Assembly (NCBI GenBank): GCA_033964015.1
Contig: CM066913.1
Coordinates: 10,286,953 to 10,350,952 of the forward strand
Length of the DNA: 64,000 bases
Reading direction: 5' to 3'
Origin: Scolanthus callimorphus
Lineage: Eukaryota > Cnidaria > Anthozoa > Actiniaria > Edwardsiidae
Part shown: positions 13,007 to 26,194 of the stretch, piece by piece
How positions within the stretch are numbered: position 1 is the first letter of the stretch
Layout of the letters: every line of letters begins with the position of its first letter
Translations under genes and position numbers: made by a program
Notes under the pieces: model-generated
Seen by the model: only the letters and a program-made list of their open reading frames with translations
What the model was told of the DNA's origin: nothing
Database searches by the model: none

Positions 13007-13166
13007 CAGCGGCGTAGCCAGGAATTTCTGAAGGGGGGGGGCCGGATAGTGAAAACATGGGACGAAAATGCTCAAATTGTCTCCAGCAAAATACAGGAAA
13101 TGTATGGGAAAATTTCCGAGAAAGGGGGGCACCGGTCCCCCCTGGACCCCCCTGGCTACGCCCCTG
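13007..13166. mobile_element. 160-bp MITE with CAGSGGCGTAGCC ends and 5-bp TSD
   Basis: Ends CAGCGGCGTAGCCAGG and its inverse CCTGGCTACGCCCCTG are flanked by direct AAATG at 13002-13006 and 13167-13171. A second copy of the family at 59.6 kb also has a 5-bp duplication. CAG-starting ends with 5-bp duplications fit the hAT5 group; that assignment is inference. Confidence 0.7.
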
Positions 13167-13530
13167 AAATGGTTTACTCCAGCCTTACGCTTGAACACCG
13201 AACTAACACAGAACCCGTTATACGCAGACAAAGAGTTCCATGTTTTATATGGATATAATAGCTAAGCCTAATTGAGGAGCCCAACAACACCTGTCTACTC
13301 ACTTTTTTAATATTTGGAAGTCACGAAACGTTTCCCCCCTGGACCCCCTGGCTACGCCCCTGAAATGGTTTACTCCAGCCTTACGCTTGAACACCGAACT
13401 AACACAGAACCCGTTATACGCAGACAAAGAGTTCCATGTTTTATATGGATATAATAGCTAAAGCCTTGAGGAGCCCAACAACACCTGTCTACTCACTTTT
13501 TTAATATTTGGAAGTCACGAAACGTTTCGT
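13137..13530. repeat. Tandem duplication, unit about 195 bp, ending in a palindrome
   Basis: The block from the CCCCTGGACCCC tract through GAAGTCACGAAACGTTTC occurs twice, offset 193-196 bp, differing by a small indel near 13270. The first copy covers the right end of the MITE. The second copy ends in a perfect 24-bp palindrome, AAGTCACGAAACG plus its inverse, which the first copy lacks beyond its centre. Confidence 0.85.
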
Positions 13531-13891
13531 GACTTTTTTCTGTGATGACTCATGCAACATTCCTTGTGAGTGTTTTAAAATCACGGTAACAGATATCTGA
13601 GGTAAAATTAAAGCCAAGATTACATGTCCTCAAAAAGAATCAGAGCAAAAGAAAGCGTCATTTCTAAATGGAGGAATGCTCACCATGAATAATTTAACGA
13701 TATTTTTGACAATATTACTTCAAATTCACCTAAAAACATTCAAAATATCTGAACTATCACGACTACTAGTCAGGATAAGGGTTAATATATCGTTTTAGTA
13801 TATTTTTATAGTATATGCTATAAATATAAATTAAATATTAATATTATTGAGGTACGTAGTGAGTAAAACGAGCTATCCGAACCAGCGAATT

Positions 13892-13965
13892 CACTGGTAG
13901 CGTAGTGGTTAGGGTATAGTAACTGGAAAGTTACAGGTTCGAACCCTGATGATTTTCATAATTCT
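13892..13965 (+). repeat. tRNA-like sequence, probably a pseudogene or SINE head
   Basis: A box A-like TAGCGTAGTGGTTAGGG and a box B-like GGTTCGAACCC are spaced as in a tRNA, with a 5-bp GTAAC/GTTAC stem between them. The anticodon loop has six rather than seven bases, the T stem has four pairs, and no acceptor stem forms, so an active tRNA is unlikely. Confidence 0.45.
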
Positions 13966-15485
13966 TTTTTCACTTCTGTAGGTGAGCGCTTGTTTAGAAA
14001 AAATTCCACTGTTGCTCTACTTTATTTGAGCGAAAAATGAAATATTATGAAGAGAAAACCTGTTTGGGTTAGCAGTCGAGAGTTCTTTATTGACCAAATA
14101 TGGTCATAAACTGGCCAGTAATAATCCACAGCTCTAGTAATACCAAGTAAGAGTGATTCTGACACCTTATCCCAGACATGCATTTGCTACTCGACAGCAG
14201 TCATCGGCGGAAATCAGGTTCTACGACTCTTGCTGAACAAAAAAAAAAATGAGCATATTACAAATTGAAAATAAATCCGCGTGATCGGCGGCCTTGATCC
14301 TACACTAGGGTCCTCCTGATATTTACCTGTTAAGGATAAAAAGAGACGAATGCTAATACAGTTTTTTGACAAACCATTCTCTCATATGTTTACAACCCTC
14401 TTTAGGCGCAAAAGACGTCCTGTTTATTCGGTGAAGTACGTGCCATTTTCATTAAACCAGCATCTTCCTAAATATCGGCTCCTTTACTGAATGCATCTTG
14501 TTTTGTCTTTCTAAAGGAGGAGGACAAATATTTTTTCTCGCTCATACGCAATTAAATTGCTCGATATACAACGTCGCAATCCCCCTCAAAAATGTTTTGC
14601 TCTCTTTTACAATCAATTTGTAAAACTGTTTTCGAAATCGTAATTACAAAACTGAGGAAATCTGGAATTACAGACTATATCATACTGACAATGCCATAAG
14701 TGGGCTGTCATTTTTAAAAACATCCTCATTCTTTTCCGTCTTATTAAATAAGGGTTTACCAATACACGACGTAAATTCTTTATCCCTTTTTAAGAGACGA
14801 AAAACACACCACTCAATCCATTGTCTTGTCAGCCAATCATAATGCGGACAAAAATCAAACACACTAGGGCAGTTAGTTGCGCTTATTCCTCGCAATCGTC
14901 ACGGTGTTTCAGACTATCCTAAATAAAATATCCCTAATTACTTCACCTTAGAAAAGGCAAAACGAATCTCTCAAATGTGATTTGCAAGCAAGGACTGATT
15001 TACAAGCTAGTTCAGGGTTTGTTTGTTCAAAAACAGGTCACTAATGGTCGAGGGAGCTTGAACAAACTCAAAAGCGAAGACTGACTAAAACAATGTACAC
15101 CTCGTCGCCTGATTGTGGTTTTAATTTTGATGAGTTTCGCTCATGATTAGCTAAATGTATTTTATTTTGCGTCTATTTTTGTCATTCTGTGTAAATCCTC
15201 CTATTATTTGTTCATCACAAAGTTAGGTTATTATGGTAACATGGCCGCAGCTAGGGGGGGTGGGGGGGGGGAGCGAACAGCCAACATGTGGGGGGAAACC
15301 TGTTTGACCCCAGCAAAAACAAAGGATGACCAAGGCTTGTCCTCCCAGGCAAAAATTTCTAGCTACTGCCTTGGGCAAGTATAACATGAATGATTTATGC
15401 CAAGGAATTTTCGCACTAAGTAGTCTTCTAGCCCTTCACTCTAACATGCACTTTTACAATATGCTAATATAGATTTAGCCACTGG
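13966..15485. other. No recognisable feature apart from a G-run
   Basis: Non-coding; a G-rich tract lies at about 15254-15272. No LINE or transposon ends identified. Confidence 0.5.
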
Positions 15486-15886
15486 CTAAAAGCGGAGCTC
15501 CCGGTTACATATTTCTATATTAATGGACGAGCAGTATTTTCCCGCCGAAATGAAATACGGTTTTGGGGTTGCCTGTGGTAGGGGCGCGCAGACACGGACG
15601 CGCCCCCGATACCTAAATGGGAATACCGCTGAACCATGAAAAATGAAGTCGATCGTATTCTTGGGTTGCAAGTGACGTCACTGGGGTCAAACTGGTGGTA
15701 TACAACAAAAGAAAGTTCATTAGCTCTCATTGTTCAGGGCACCAGCATGGCCGCCGCGCTTTTGTAGTTTAATTCCCAAAGGAATGGTTGCAACCCAAGA
15801 ATACTGAAGTTCTATTGTATTCTTCCTGCGATACCTATGGTGCTCCGCTCTGCGGCCTTCGGCCGCTAAGGAGCTCCGCTAAAAAT
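15486..15886. mobile_element. Inverted-repeat element of about 400 bp
   Basis: Outer inverted ends share GCGGAGCTCC (about 15491 and 15870-15880), next to a GCGGCCTTCGGCCGC hairpin at the right end. An inner perfect pair, GTATTCTTGGGTTGCAA at 15655-15671 and its inverse at 15788-15804, suggests one foldback element or two nested ones. No protein. Confidence 0.55.
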
Positions 15887-16277
15887 CGAATGAACATAAG
15901 TCTAAGAACACAAGATTCTCACTAAACTACTGGAATGTATCACTCATAAAACGGGTTTTGGCATCGGAAAATGATAATTAAACTTGACCTTTCACTCAGC
16001 AACAAATCACTCTTTTTTTCCAGAGTAATAACAATCTCTTGTCGGTTGCCAATATTAATGTGTTTGTTATCAATAAAATGTTTACTCAGACCACTGCACG
16101 AATATCTCTTCTTCTTGTCCTTGGCTTGAAGGTCATCCAAAAGTCATCTGTATAAGAAACCTATAATACGTTAATTGAAGAGTGATCTGTCCAGATATAC
16201 GTGATAAGAAATTGTCAGGAACTCTTTAACGTACAGTGCGTGCTGACTGCTCATGATGATATTGTCCGGATATCGTG

Positions 16278-16533
16278 TCGCTCGCCTGAGGGGACGATCG
16301 ATAGAGAGTAAGCACGGCTGCACGTGCCAGCCATACACCTATTTCAGAAAAGCTTCACCTTCACGACTGTCTGTTGTACCCCGTGCGTGATGGATTCGGA
16401 TCAGGTCGCTCGCCTGAGGGGACGATCGATAGAGAGTAAGCACGGATGCACGTGCCAGCCATACACCTATTTCAGAAAAGCTTCACCTTCACGACTGTCT
16501 GTTGTACCCCGTGCGTGATGGATTCGGATCAGG
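16278..16533. repeat. Two-copy tandem duplication, 128-bp unit
   Basis: A 128-bp block starting TCGCTCGCCTGAGGGG and ending GATTCGGATCAGG occurs twice in tandem with almost no difference (one base, GGC/GGA before TGCACGTGCC), so the duplication is recent. Confidence 0.92.
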
Positions 16534-19500
16534 TGACACTACTTTTAGACCACGCCACAGAAGATACAGCCAATCAGAATGCAGGAATGGCCTGAATCGA
16601 CTGAAGGCTCGTGTGTATACATAATACCAGGTGACGCGTGGGATAACATGGCTAGGTGTCTCATTGAGAATATTGATATAATTAGTATTCTATATCTGGT
16701 ACAGAATACCAATTAGTATTCTGCGTAGGACACCTTCCAGTGCAACTCCTCAGCCTTTTGACAGTTCTGGGGGTTGTTTCAAGATTTCAAACATCCCCTA
16801 CACTGTCCAAAGACTGAAGGGGACCACACTAGTGAAGTCCAAGTACGGTCTACTCTCTTAGAGCAGTCCCTAAAAAAGGCTTCACCTATTAAGAGACTTC
16901 ATTGTTTTTCCATTGTACATTGTCTACGGTTGCAAAACACTTGAATAAGATGTTCTAACCGCTGCGACATGACTCAAAGGCTCAGCCTCCACGTTTGAAT
17001 ACTCTCCTTGTGTACAGAGTATGTGCCCTTTGAGGGCTAGAATGCAAATCACCAGGCTATTAGCCTACATACTTGAACCAGACACATTTAGTCAGACAAT
17101 GCCTTTCCGCGTTGACAGAACCTCGAGGGAAGCGGTCACAACAACGGTATTTCATAGGTATCCATGGATCTCGGGTGGGAACCCGTCCTAAACCAGCGCC
17201 TTTTCGAAGTTTCCCATCCCCCGAAAATCCTCTCTGAAGAACAGCAACGCATTTATGCAATAATCGGGTGTCCCTAATACGTGGTTCAGTTCAAAATCAA
17301 GAGGTAGTACGAGAAACTCACCAGCCTTTCTAGGTAAACTGGATATCCATGAAGTATCAACAGCCTAGTTCCAAGAGTTCTGGATGGGCTTCCTGTGGGG
17401 GCTGAGCACGGCCCAGCCCTCGCGCGTCCTCGCGGTCCATCTCCGAGCACAGAAAGCCCACTCAGACTCAGAAAGCCATGGACTTGGCTATAATGCCATT
17501 GTTTTAACCTCCTCCAAGGGTAAGACCGTGTAAGACCGTGTAAGACCGTGGCTAGCCACCCACCCCGTCCTGCTAATTCTTAACTATGACATGCGCCAGG
17601 AGAACACTCTCTGTATGCGTACGACCACAATATCCTAGGTCATCGACCGACCTATTCTACGAAGCCCCCGCCCCTCACCCCCACATTAATTTTGATGTGG
17701 GGGCCTGGCAAAGTGAATAAAGAAATAACCTGGTACTTTCCAAATTAATATTGTCCCACATAGGTGCGCGAGATGTTTTGAGATAATAGAGAAGAGGATT
17801 AACGGACTTGTGGCGACAAAAAGACGATCCGATATCAGATTGACTACGTTTTAATAGAAATTACAGGGAAATAGGTAATATGTACCGCTAAATTGGCAAG
17901 CTTATTACCTCCCACTGCACTCCAGAAGAATTAAAAGATTCGTATTTAACGCTACTAACGCTTAGGTGAATATCAATCAGTCCATATTACACCTTCTTAG
18001 TTCCTAATGAAAATGTACGATGAAAATAATTACCGTGACGTATAATAATACGTTTATCTTGCATGGGATTCCAGTGTAATATTTAGTAAAATAAAATAGA
18101 TCCGTTGCAAACACTTCGTCCTCTAAGTTGGTCTGTTTTTAATTTAGCTTTATTCATATTCACCAGTTTTTTTTATTTTCAAAGAAAACAAGGAAATGGA
18201 AATAACAGATTCCTTCACAGTTTAACTAAGATAGACAATTAATGATCACTCTTCAAGCCAGAAAACGTTTATTCAAAGCGCATTTATTGACGACTCATTT
18301 TATAGTTGCTAACATTATTTGTCTATTCGATTCTTTTTGAACTGAATTACCCGAAAAAGGAAACCAAGACGACTGGCAAAATATTTTAATCTTAAAATAT
18401 ACCCTAACATAAACATTGAAAATCTTTATCAAGGTAGCTAAAACCATGTGGACATTGAAGAGTGTTAATATGTTAAAAACGGACAAGTGGCTTGATTATT
18501 CTGGTTACTTACAGATATTTAAGCAAGGTCAATAACGGAGAGAATTCACAATAAGGGCAAGATTAGGAAAAAGCCTTTCGTTTACTTAGCTATGAAATGG
18601 AGCCATATTCGCACTAGTCCGTCCGGCTTGAGCAATTTTCATCAAATAAAAGACATTCGCAAAGCAAGGACTATTTGAAGCGGGACTTCAAGCAAACACA
18701 GTTGTTCACAAGAAAATAAAGAAAAATTAAGTACATATGTTTCTTTCTAATCTACTCTTTTTGCTTATCTCAGTTATTAAAAGAAAAACGCGTACTTACT
18801 GCTAGATGGGTTGCTTGATGTTAATCCTGGACTCTGCCATATCGGCCGTTTCAAATGGATTTGTCGTGAATTGGCTTCTTGTTTTCAGTCAATCAAACTG
18901 CAAATAGTTCGTTTGAGCTGTGTGCTTCACCCTGCTGAAGGAAAGATTGCCATCAAATGCTCTGTCGAATGTTCAATAAAAGTTCATATTCAATTCAAAA
19001 AGCTTTTTTCAAATCAATCCCATTACGACAAGGTCAGCTTTTCCATCCCTTTTCTTCAATGTCAGCGCCAAGCAGGCGCGAGAAACGAGTTGGAGGTCTC
19101 ACCTACAGCCATATCTAGGAAAATATATTTTAACGAATGCTAAATATACCAGAAAAATCCGATTATCTGGAAGATATTACCCACCTTGATAGTGTTGAAG
19201 CCGGTCTATGTGTCCGGATTATTGTTCTTTAGTAGGAATGAAGAACCCACACACAGGCTAAGGAAGAGACCCCTTCAATGCTTCTAGTAAAAGAGCTCCT
19301 TGGGCTGAACAAAATGGGCTCTCTAAAGCCACAGCGTGTTCTAAAAACCTTTTATTTAGAAACACTCGTCATCTTAATCAAGAGGTTTGAGAAATGAAAC
19401 TACTTATATGTCGCAGAGCTAATGGTTAGCTACTGATAAAATTTTAATCGCGCAACGACCGACAAACAATAACACGCGGAAGGCGGTCAAGAGATAAGAA

Positions 19501-19879
19501 ATTTATTAAACAATCTTTGTTAGATCACCAAAATAATCGATTTGTCAGACTCTCTGATAATGAAAGAGCACAAAATGATGATGTGTTACGCCCTACAGTC
19601 CTTCACGTCTTTTTGATACTAAACAAATACTGATCACTTTCTTGTGCGTCGGTGCTTCAATATACTTTATTACTTTTTGGCAATTTGAAGAAAATTGCGA
19701 CAGCAATTGACGATACCAAGACTTAGAACATGACGTGTGGCGAAAGTAAAGTGACTCACACTGACTTGTGACACTTGCATGCGGATTTCTTATCGACGTC
19801 AGCCGTTCCTACCAGACTACGTAGCAAGCATTTCCATGGAGTTTCAGAGCTGAGGGGGTAAATTGTTGGACAAGTGCCA
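16534..19879. other. Gene-free stretch with minor repeats
   Basis: Contains three exact tandem copies of TAAGACCGTG at 17521-17550 and an imperfect hairpin at 17385-17460 (TGGGCTT.CTGTG arms, GC-rich loop). A 110-codon frame at 18811-19143 opens with TTG and matches no family I know. Confidence 0.5.
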
Positions 19880-19888
19880 TTACTCTAG

Positions 19889-19949
19889 TACCCTGCGAGC
19901 AGTGATTTCCTCCTCTCTAAGAGAGGAGGAATTCACTGCTCGCAGGGTA
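19889..19949. mobile_element. 61-bp palindromic mini-MITE with 9-bp TSD
   Basis: Nearly the whole element is one palindrome: TACCCTGCGAGCAGTGA inverted at the right end, meeting at a CTCTCTAAGAGAG centre. It is flanked by exact direct repeats TTACTCTAG at 19880-19888 and 19950-19958. Nine-base duplications are typical of Mutator-like or Merlin elements. Confidence 0.85.
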
Positions 19950-20569
19950 TTACTCTAGTTAGTCTGCAAGGGTTCCCGTCGAGTTTTAGGCAGAGGAACG
20001 CGAAGAAAAGCGAAGAAAACCCTCGCAAAAAATGAGATAACTCGCCGGAGTTTCTCTCCCGCTCCACGGGGCGCTGGCTACGCAGGTTAGAATTGCTCGC
20101 GCAGGCAGAAAGTTACCGCCGCATCCGGCTCTTCTCCACTGATTATCTGACAACGGGAAAGCTTGCTACTACAACAGCGAGAACCGTTTAACGTGATTCT
20201 CTTCAGAGTCTGCATAATTTATAGCCGTCAAATATGAGCGCTGAAAATTCCCCTTTTCGCGAAAGAAAAATCATCAAAATTTCCACACACGAAAAAATGT
20301 GCGCAACAAGCCGCGGACGATTTTTCGTGCCGTAAACCTTTGTTTAAAATGTATAGTAATTAGTAAGTCAACAAATTTACTGTGGATGTGTTTCTATTTA
20401 CGACCGTACATCCGTGCTTGTGTGTACGTGCGTATCAGAACATCATGGTTTATAGCAGCTCGCTACGTGTTTACCCCGTGCAGTTATTAATATCAACACT
20501 TCGTAATCATTAACCCTGATGTCTGTTCATACTTGATTAGCCTGCTCACAGGTGAGAGAGCGCGGTTGT

Positions 20570-20734
20570 TAGAGTGGTTTTCATCGGAATGTGAAACAAA
20601 AACTAATCGTCAGTGTTTAATAGTGTCTACAAGTCATAATTAAAAAGGAGAATGCAATAAAAATGACTTTCATTGGTGTATAGCAGTGAGTATTTTGTTA
20701 GTATCTATTTCACAGCCGGATGAAAACCACTCTA
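20570..20734. mobile_element. 165-bp MITE, TA target site
   Basis: Ends GAGTGGTTTTCATC.GG invert across 20572-20732 and are bounded by TA on both sides. This fits a Tc1/mariner-type non-autonomous element. Confidence 0.6.
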
Positions 20735-23700
20735 TTTATGGCTGGGCTGAGCTGGGCTAGCGATCACCATCGCCATCTTGGATTGTTAGGCACGCGGTCT
20801 TCCTAACCCAGTTTTCTCGCCAGTTTCTCGCCATAAAAAAACACCTAATTAAACATACTTGGATGGTATATATTCCCCACGTGACCCTCGTACTTCAGGC
20901 TGGGGTAGATGGAAGGCGTGGCATGCCTTCTGAGTTGCTCCATCTTGTCTCAAAGCACTTGTAGAACAGATGGCGTACCTGAAAAAATGCCGTCGAGTTA
21001 ACTCACGATAGCTATGAGTTTAGTGAACGCATACCCAGGGAACGAAAGACCGAGCGAACGCGAACTTCCAAAGGCTTTATCACGAGTACAAGCACTTACA
21101 CTTGCGCACTCAGATTAGCTGGTCACGCACGCACCTGTTAAGGTCTCGGGAAAGGTAAAAATTTTAAAATCCATAATATGACTTTTTTTCCTGAAATTCA
21201 TTTGATACAGTCCTAAAGTATATTTCTAAAACCTCAAATGACGCGTCAATTGTTTTCCTAGGCTTCAATTGCCCATTCTTTTGTATTGCCCGCCACTTGT
21301 TATACGTCACCTCAGATCAAAAACTACAATTCATAGGCCAATACATAATTGCATGTTGGATGGTTTTACAATTATAATTTCAGTATCCTACAACTGCTAG
21401 ACATAAGTGCAACAACCCATACACGTCTAACAGGAACGAAAGCCTACCAACGGAATGTCGCAAGCTGGAACAGCAAAAACTTTCCCGCGGCAATCGGTTT
21501 CTCGAATTCGTCAATTTCCAGTAAAGTACAATTCCATGGGTTCAATATAATAATATAGTTTATTCATACCTTTTGCAGCTAACGCTGGCGCATTTACAAG
21601 TCCCAATACTGGAGTCGCCTGAAAACAAGTGAAACACAAGTTAATGAAGTCCTGCTTTTGGGGAATGGACGAAAACGAGAGCAAAGTTTACTCCCCGAAG
21701 AACATCTTCCCTTGATTTTTGCCTTTGCTGATCGATATTGATGCTTTCATCCGTTATTAAGGAGTTCAGCTTGTTACATCAATTCTTGCAGAGTGATTGT
21801 GCATGGACAAAACCGTAGCGAAAATGCAAATATGGAACACTGAATTGTTGGGCCCAGTCACCTCGTCCATAACCAAATACCTTATTGTTGTCCAGTTTGC
21901 ATTCTTTCTTTTGTGTCCTATCTTTGTCACAAAAAAGTATTGTGTTTGCGCGTTTTTTCCTATTGTGTTTTCTAGTCACCTCGCTCAACTAGAAAATTTA
22001 CCCGGTTATTTTGAGGCGGCCTCGGGCTATGAAATATATTAAATATGAAATATAATAAGCGGTATTCCCGAAGTCAGTGCGGAAAATGCGGTGTTAGCGG
22101 TGGTCTCGCCTTTCAATTGGACCATTTCCCCCTTATCTCGCTTTATCTCACATAAACTCATGGTGAGATAAGGTCCCAGAGTAGTCGCGCGCCACGCTTT
22201 TTATCTTACTTGTAAGTCATGGTAAAAGCCCGTATATTGCCGTATTTACTCGTCACCTCCGTAGATTTATCCTTTCGCTTCACTCGACTATGCGAATTTA
22301 CGACCCGACAATGCGCACGGTTTTGCGGGTTCGGTGTACAAGAAAATAAAAAGGAAATGATTTTCACTTAAAATTCAATTAAAATTCTAAGAAAATAGAA
22401 AAGGTAACGTGGGGGAACCCCAAACGGTGGAATAAATATGACCACAAATTGCTACCGCGGAGCTTACAATCATGAGGGCTGTTTTGCAGTACTTATAAAT
22501 TTAATTCTTTATTCCATAAAATACCAATTTGCCTCCACGAGCCAGACCAATCCCCTAGACAATCCACCTACTATTACGAAGAGTATACAGTTCTTTAGCG
22601 TCCACATGGTACACGATTAGAAGGGAAGCGGGATTCTATTACATTCCATTCTATCCTACATTAATTTTTAGATTATTATTCCTAGAGCTCGTGACAATAG
22701 CTAATTCATGTTGGTATTGACAGGGCGCACATCACGTTAAAGGGAGGCTGTCACGCAACTGCGCATCTGTTCTGCGCATCTCAAATCAAAGAAGTATCGT
22801 CCCGTAACGATGGGCAGCGAAAGCTAAAAAACAAGAAAATAAATTGTATATATATATATATATATCAATATTTCTCGATCCATCGGAACTTTGCATATTC
22901 GTAAATGGTTATCTGATAGGATGGTCTAATGAGTTTTACTGATGAATCAATGATCGGTCCTGGAGCATCGGCGGAGCATGCGCGTATCGTGACAGTGTCC
23001 ATAATTTAAACTGCAAACGTGGGATTCCCGGTTACCTAGGTTACCTATTAGTCTTGGCTGACGCGTAAACAGGGAGGCTCACATCACGATAAAGGGACGG
23101 AACCTCTTAATAAAAACACAATTTGCAAACATATGATAAACTTGCGATAAATGACGATAAACTTCCAGATAAATTGCACCTCTTTAGTCTCTTAAACAGT
23201 TATATGCACTTATACGATTAAACATTTCAATTGCCTAAATCTCAACAGAATGGTTACGAATGACACGCTCATATCACGTTAGATAGAAAGAATGTTCGGC
23301 CCTATATAAAGTGCACTTTCGCGCGCTTTGTTGGCTAGAAAAGCAAGTTTACCATTAATTTTTCCGCAGGAAAACCAAGTTACAAGTAAACATTGTGCAT
23401 GAAAGGTGAGCCGAACATGATTTTGCCAGCCGAAATTAACAAAATCACTGATAATAGTTGATGTCCATCCTCATACTTTATTTCCCACTTAAGGAGCCCT
23501 CGTTCAGGCACTCCTTTGTTATCCTTTTCATTGGTATTTTAAAATCTCGAAAGAACAACCAATGTTTTATATTTGATTTACTGAATTCAATCGAAATGTT
23601 GCACTAACATTTCTAGGCGATTGGAAATGGATGCTTTTTCTGACTCAGTATGTTGCTAGGCTTAAAAATGGCGGCTTATAAGCCGAATCACACTCTAAGG

Positions 23701-25849
23701 AATTCCGCGGAGGACTGAGACCATTCGCGATAAAGGCCCGAATTTCTTATAGGCAATGTATGACGGATTCGAATAAAACTGATTCTGAAAATGGCGCTTT
23801 GCAAAAAAAACTATTTTCGGTTAGTAAAATGCATTGCCAATAGTGCAGTTTATACTTTCACCTTATTGTTTTAAACATGAACAAGTGCCCTCCGTCTTGT
23901 CTACTAGTAATTATCACTGTTTCCTTAGTCTCGCCACTCTTGAAACACGCGATACAAACCAGAACAAAATTAGATTCGCTTATATTTTAAGTATATCGTT
24001 TACCGAATAATTCCAACAACTTCAGGAGATATACATTTTTGTGAAAATAAAATCTATTAGAGTCCTTCTTACAAAAATAAGCTCAAAACCAATTGTTGTG
24101 ATTCGGCCTATTGAGCCACTTCAAGGTTAACCGTCGCCACCAAACAACCAACATTTAATTTTTAACATTAAACGTCCGTCTGAAATTCCTTTTCATATTT
24201 TATTAACCAAAGCTTTTTATCTCCGAATGGGGAGGGGAATTTACAGCATCGTGGACTCTGGGGAGATTTACTAGACAGATAGATGACCTTATTTTAATTT
24301 GGGTATTTCAATAAAAGATTGACTGCCACGTGAACGCTCACACCTACGCATCCAGACCGAAATGGAGAGAGATGAGAAAGTACTAGTTTTGTCGCCAAAG
24401 AGGGGCTCATTTTTGGAGTCCTTAAGATCTAGAAACTGAAGTTAGGTGTCAAAAGCTCGAAGAAATGTCCCATGTTGTTCATTTTTCCATTTTGTTATTC
24501 GATAAGATTCTCAATTTGTAATTTGTAGACTGAGCAACGCCCACTTAAACATTATAGGCTTTCCACGTGTGCATTTATAGCAATGAACTGATTACAAGTG
24601 TCACACTTCATAATTGCTTTTTTATTATTATTACGTCCCGCACTGATAAATTGTATAAAAATTATTATTTTCTCAATTAGAAAATGCTAAAGCATCAATC
24701 GTTATCTGACGGGAAAAGTCTAGGAAACAGCGACTTAGTTTGTGGATACGTGATCAGTCTTTTAGTGAGATCATTTTAATTAAAATATATAGGTATAGAA
24801 GCACTGGGATACTTTTCGGTACAAAAAACGTACTTTGCTGTATAGTAAATATCAGGGGGGTGGCAACGTGGCCTGGGCCCGAGTTTAGATGATCGTTCCC
24901 AGTTGCGCAGATGTCAATTAAAAACCGAGTCACGAGAGAGCACCAAATTCCATCGGCTGTTTTTAGTTGGCCATTTCGAGCTTCTACATAGAATATTGCA
25001 CGAGAAAAGCTGAAAATCATCGTAATCCATGCCGGTGGTAAATGTGGGATGAGTGTTTTTTAAAGTTTTTTTTTACAGCAGGGGAGTCACCTTATGTAAG
25101 TTGAATAGCTCATCAAAAGCCTCATATCTTGTATATTTTGTTCCGCCGCAATACAGGCCTAATCGTTTCTGGTCATCAATCTCATAGACATTACAAACCA
25201 TATTTTATTGAGTGGAATGGTTAAGAGACAGCCCCTATTATTCTATCTTTGTCACAGAAAAGGATTCCTGAATGACATATAATACAATACACCGAGTAAG
25301 ATTCAAGTGTCCATCAAGGCATATGAGCATGAAACAAAACATTGTTCAGGGCCAAAGTCACGTGATATTCATTCATTCATTCATTCATTCATTTTATTGG
25401 GATATTTCTAAGTATAAAATAAATAATCGGACTGACCCGCAGGTAGTACAAACTAATCGAGGCGGGCCAGTCTTACAGATTTCTCATTTTTCATATAGCT
25501 TTAAGACTTAAATTAATAGTGATATGTCACCATCAAACCGACGCAGGAGGCCATTACCTAGGAGCAATTAGAATGCTGGTAGCGTATGCTTCGTTCAGAG
25601 AAGTTTAGTCAAGTGACACTAATTCTATTGCTCTAAAAATAACTCCAGAATTCGCTGTTACACTTTCCTACCCTTAGATGGACGCTCCTAGGTAATGGAC
25701 TCCTGACCGACGCTATTTCGCTGACCCTTTGAAGTTTGTTGGGCTTCCCACAACCAATACACTTACTGCCATTAATTAACTATGCACAAATAAAGATGAG
25801 TTTGAAAATTGTTGGTTTTATCGTGACAATTTCCTCAATCGGGAAATAG
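20735..25849. other. Gene-free stretch with simple repeats and a scattered motif
   Basis: About 5 kb with no credible exon. It holds a (TA)n tract at 22847-22865 and an (ATTC)n tract at 25367-25393. A CA(C/T)ATCACG(T/A)TA motif recurs at about 22729, 23080 and 23270 and may be remnants of a dispersed repeat. Confidence 0.5.
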
Positions 25850-25970
25850 TATAAATAAGCCCACCATCGCAAGACCGTTTTAGTTTCAACAAGGCAAGAT
25901 CTTCCCAACAGGGCACATTTACAGTGAGCTCACTTTTATAGTGCCAGAAAACAAGTCGAAACCATCTCGG
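25850..25970 (+). promoter_or_regulatory. Candidate TATA promoter and 5' UTR exon with splice donor
   Basis: TATAAATA at 25850-25857 is followed by about 110 bases without an ATG and then CTCG|GTAAGT, a strong splice donor, at about 25969. An acceptor-like TACTAGCAG occurs near 26045. Together these look like a transcription start with a non-coding first exon, or the promoter of an LTR or lncRNA. No downstream protein is recognisable. Confidence 0.3.
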
Positions 25971-26063
25971 TAAGTCAATCGAGTGAAGGATCACTAGTTT
26001 CCTATTCGCATTTTATGTCTAGTTATTTATCACATACTACTAGCAGTGCCGCGTCAAAACAAG

Positions 26064-26186
26064 CCTAGATACTTCATATATGGTACACACTCTAGTGTTC
26101 TCCGTATAAATGTAATATCTCCCATATCTTATAGAACGAGGATATACAGAAGGACACCACAGTGTACCATATATGAAGGATCTAGG
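26064..26186. mobile_element. 123-bp hAT-like MITE with 8-bp TSD
   Basis: Ends CCTAGAT.CTTCATATATGG are inverted, with about one mismatch in 25 bp. Exact direct repeats AAAACAAG flank the element at 26056-26063 and 26187-26194. An 8-bp duplication is the hAT signature. The open frame across it (26046-26402) lacks an ATG start and is probably incidental. Confidence 0.8.
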
Positions 26187-26194
26187 AAAACAAG

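Noticed and set aside
13892..13965. Functional tRNA gene
   Set aside because: Box A and B are present, but the acceptor stem is missing, the T stem is short and the anticodon loop has six bases.
17385..17460. microRNA-like hairpin
   Set aside because: Only 12-13 bases pair around a long GC-rich loop, which is not a miRNA precursor shape.
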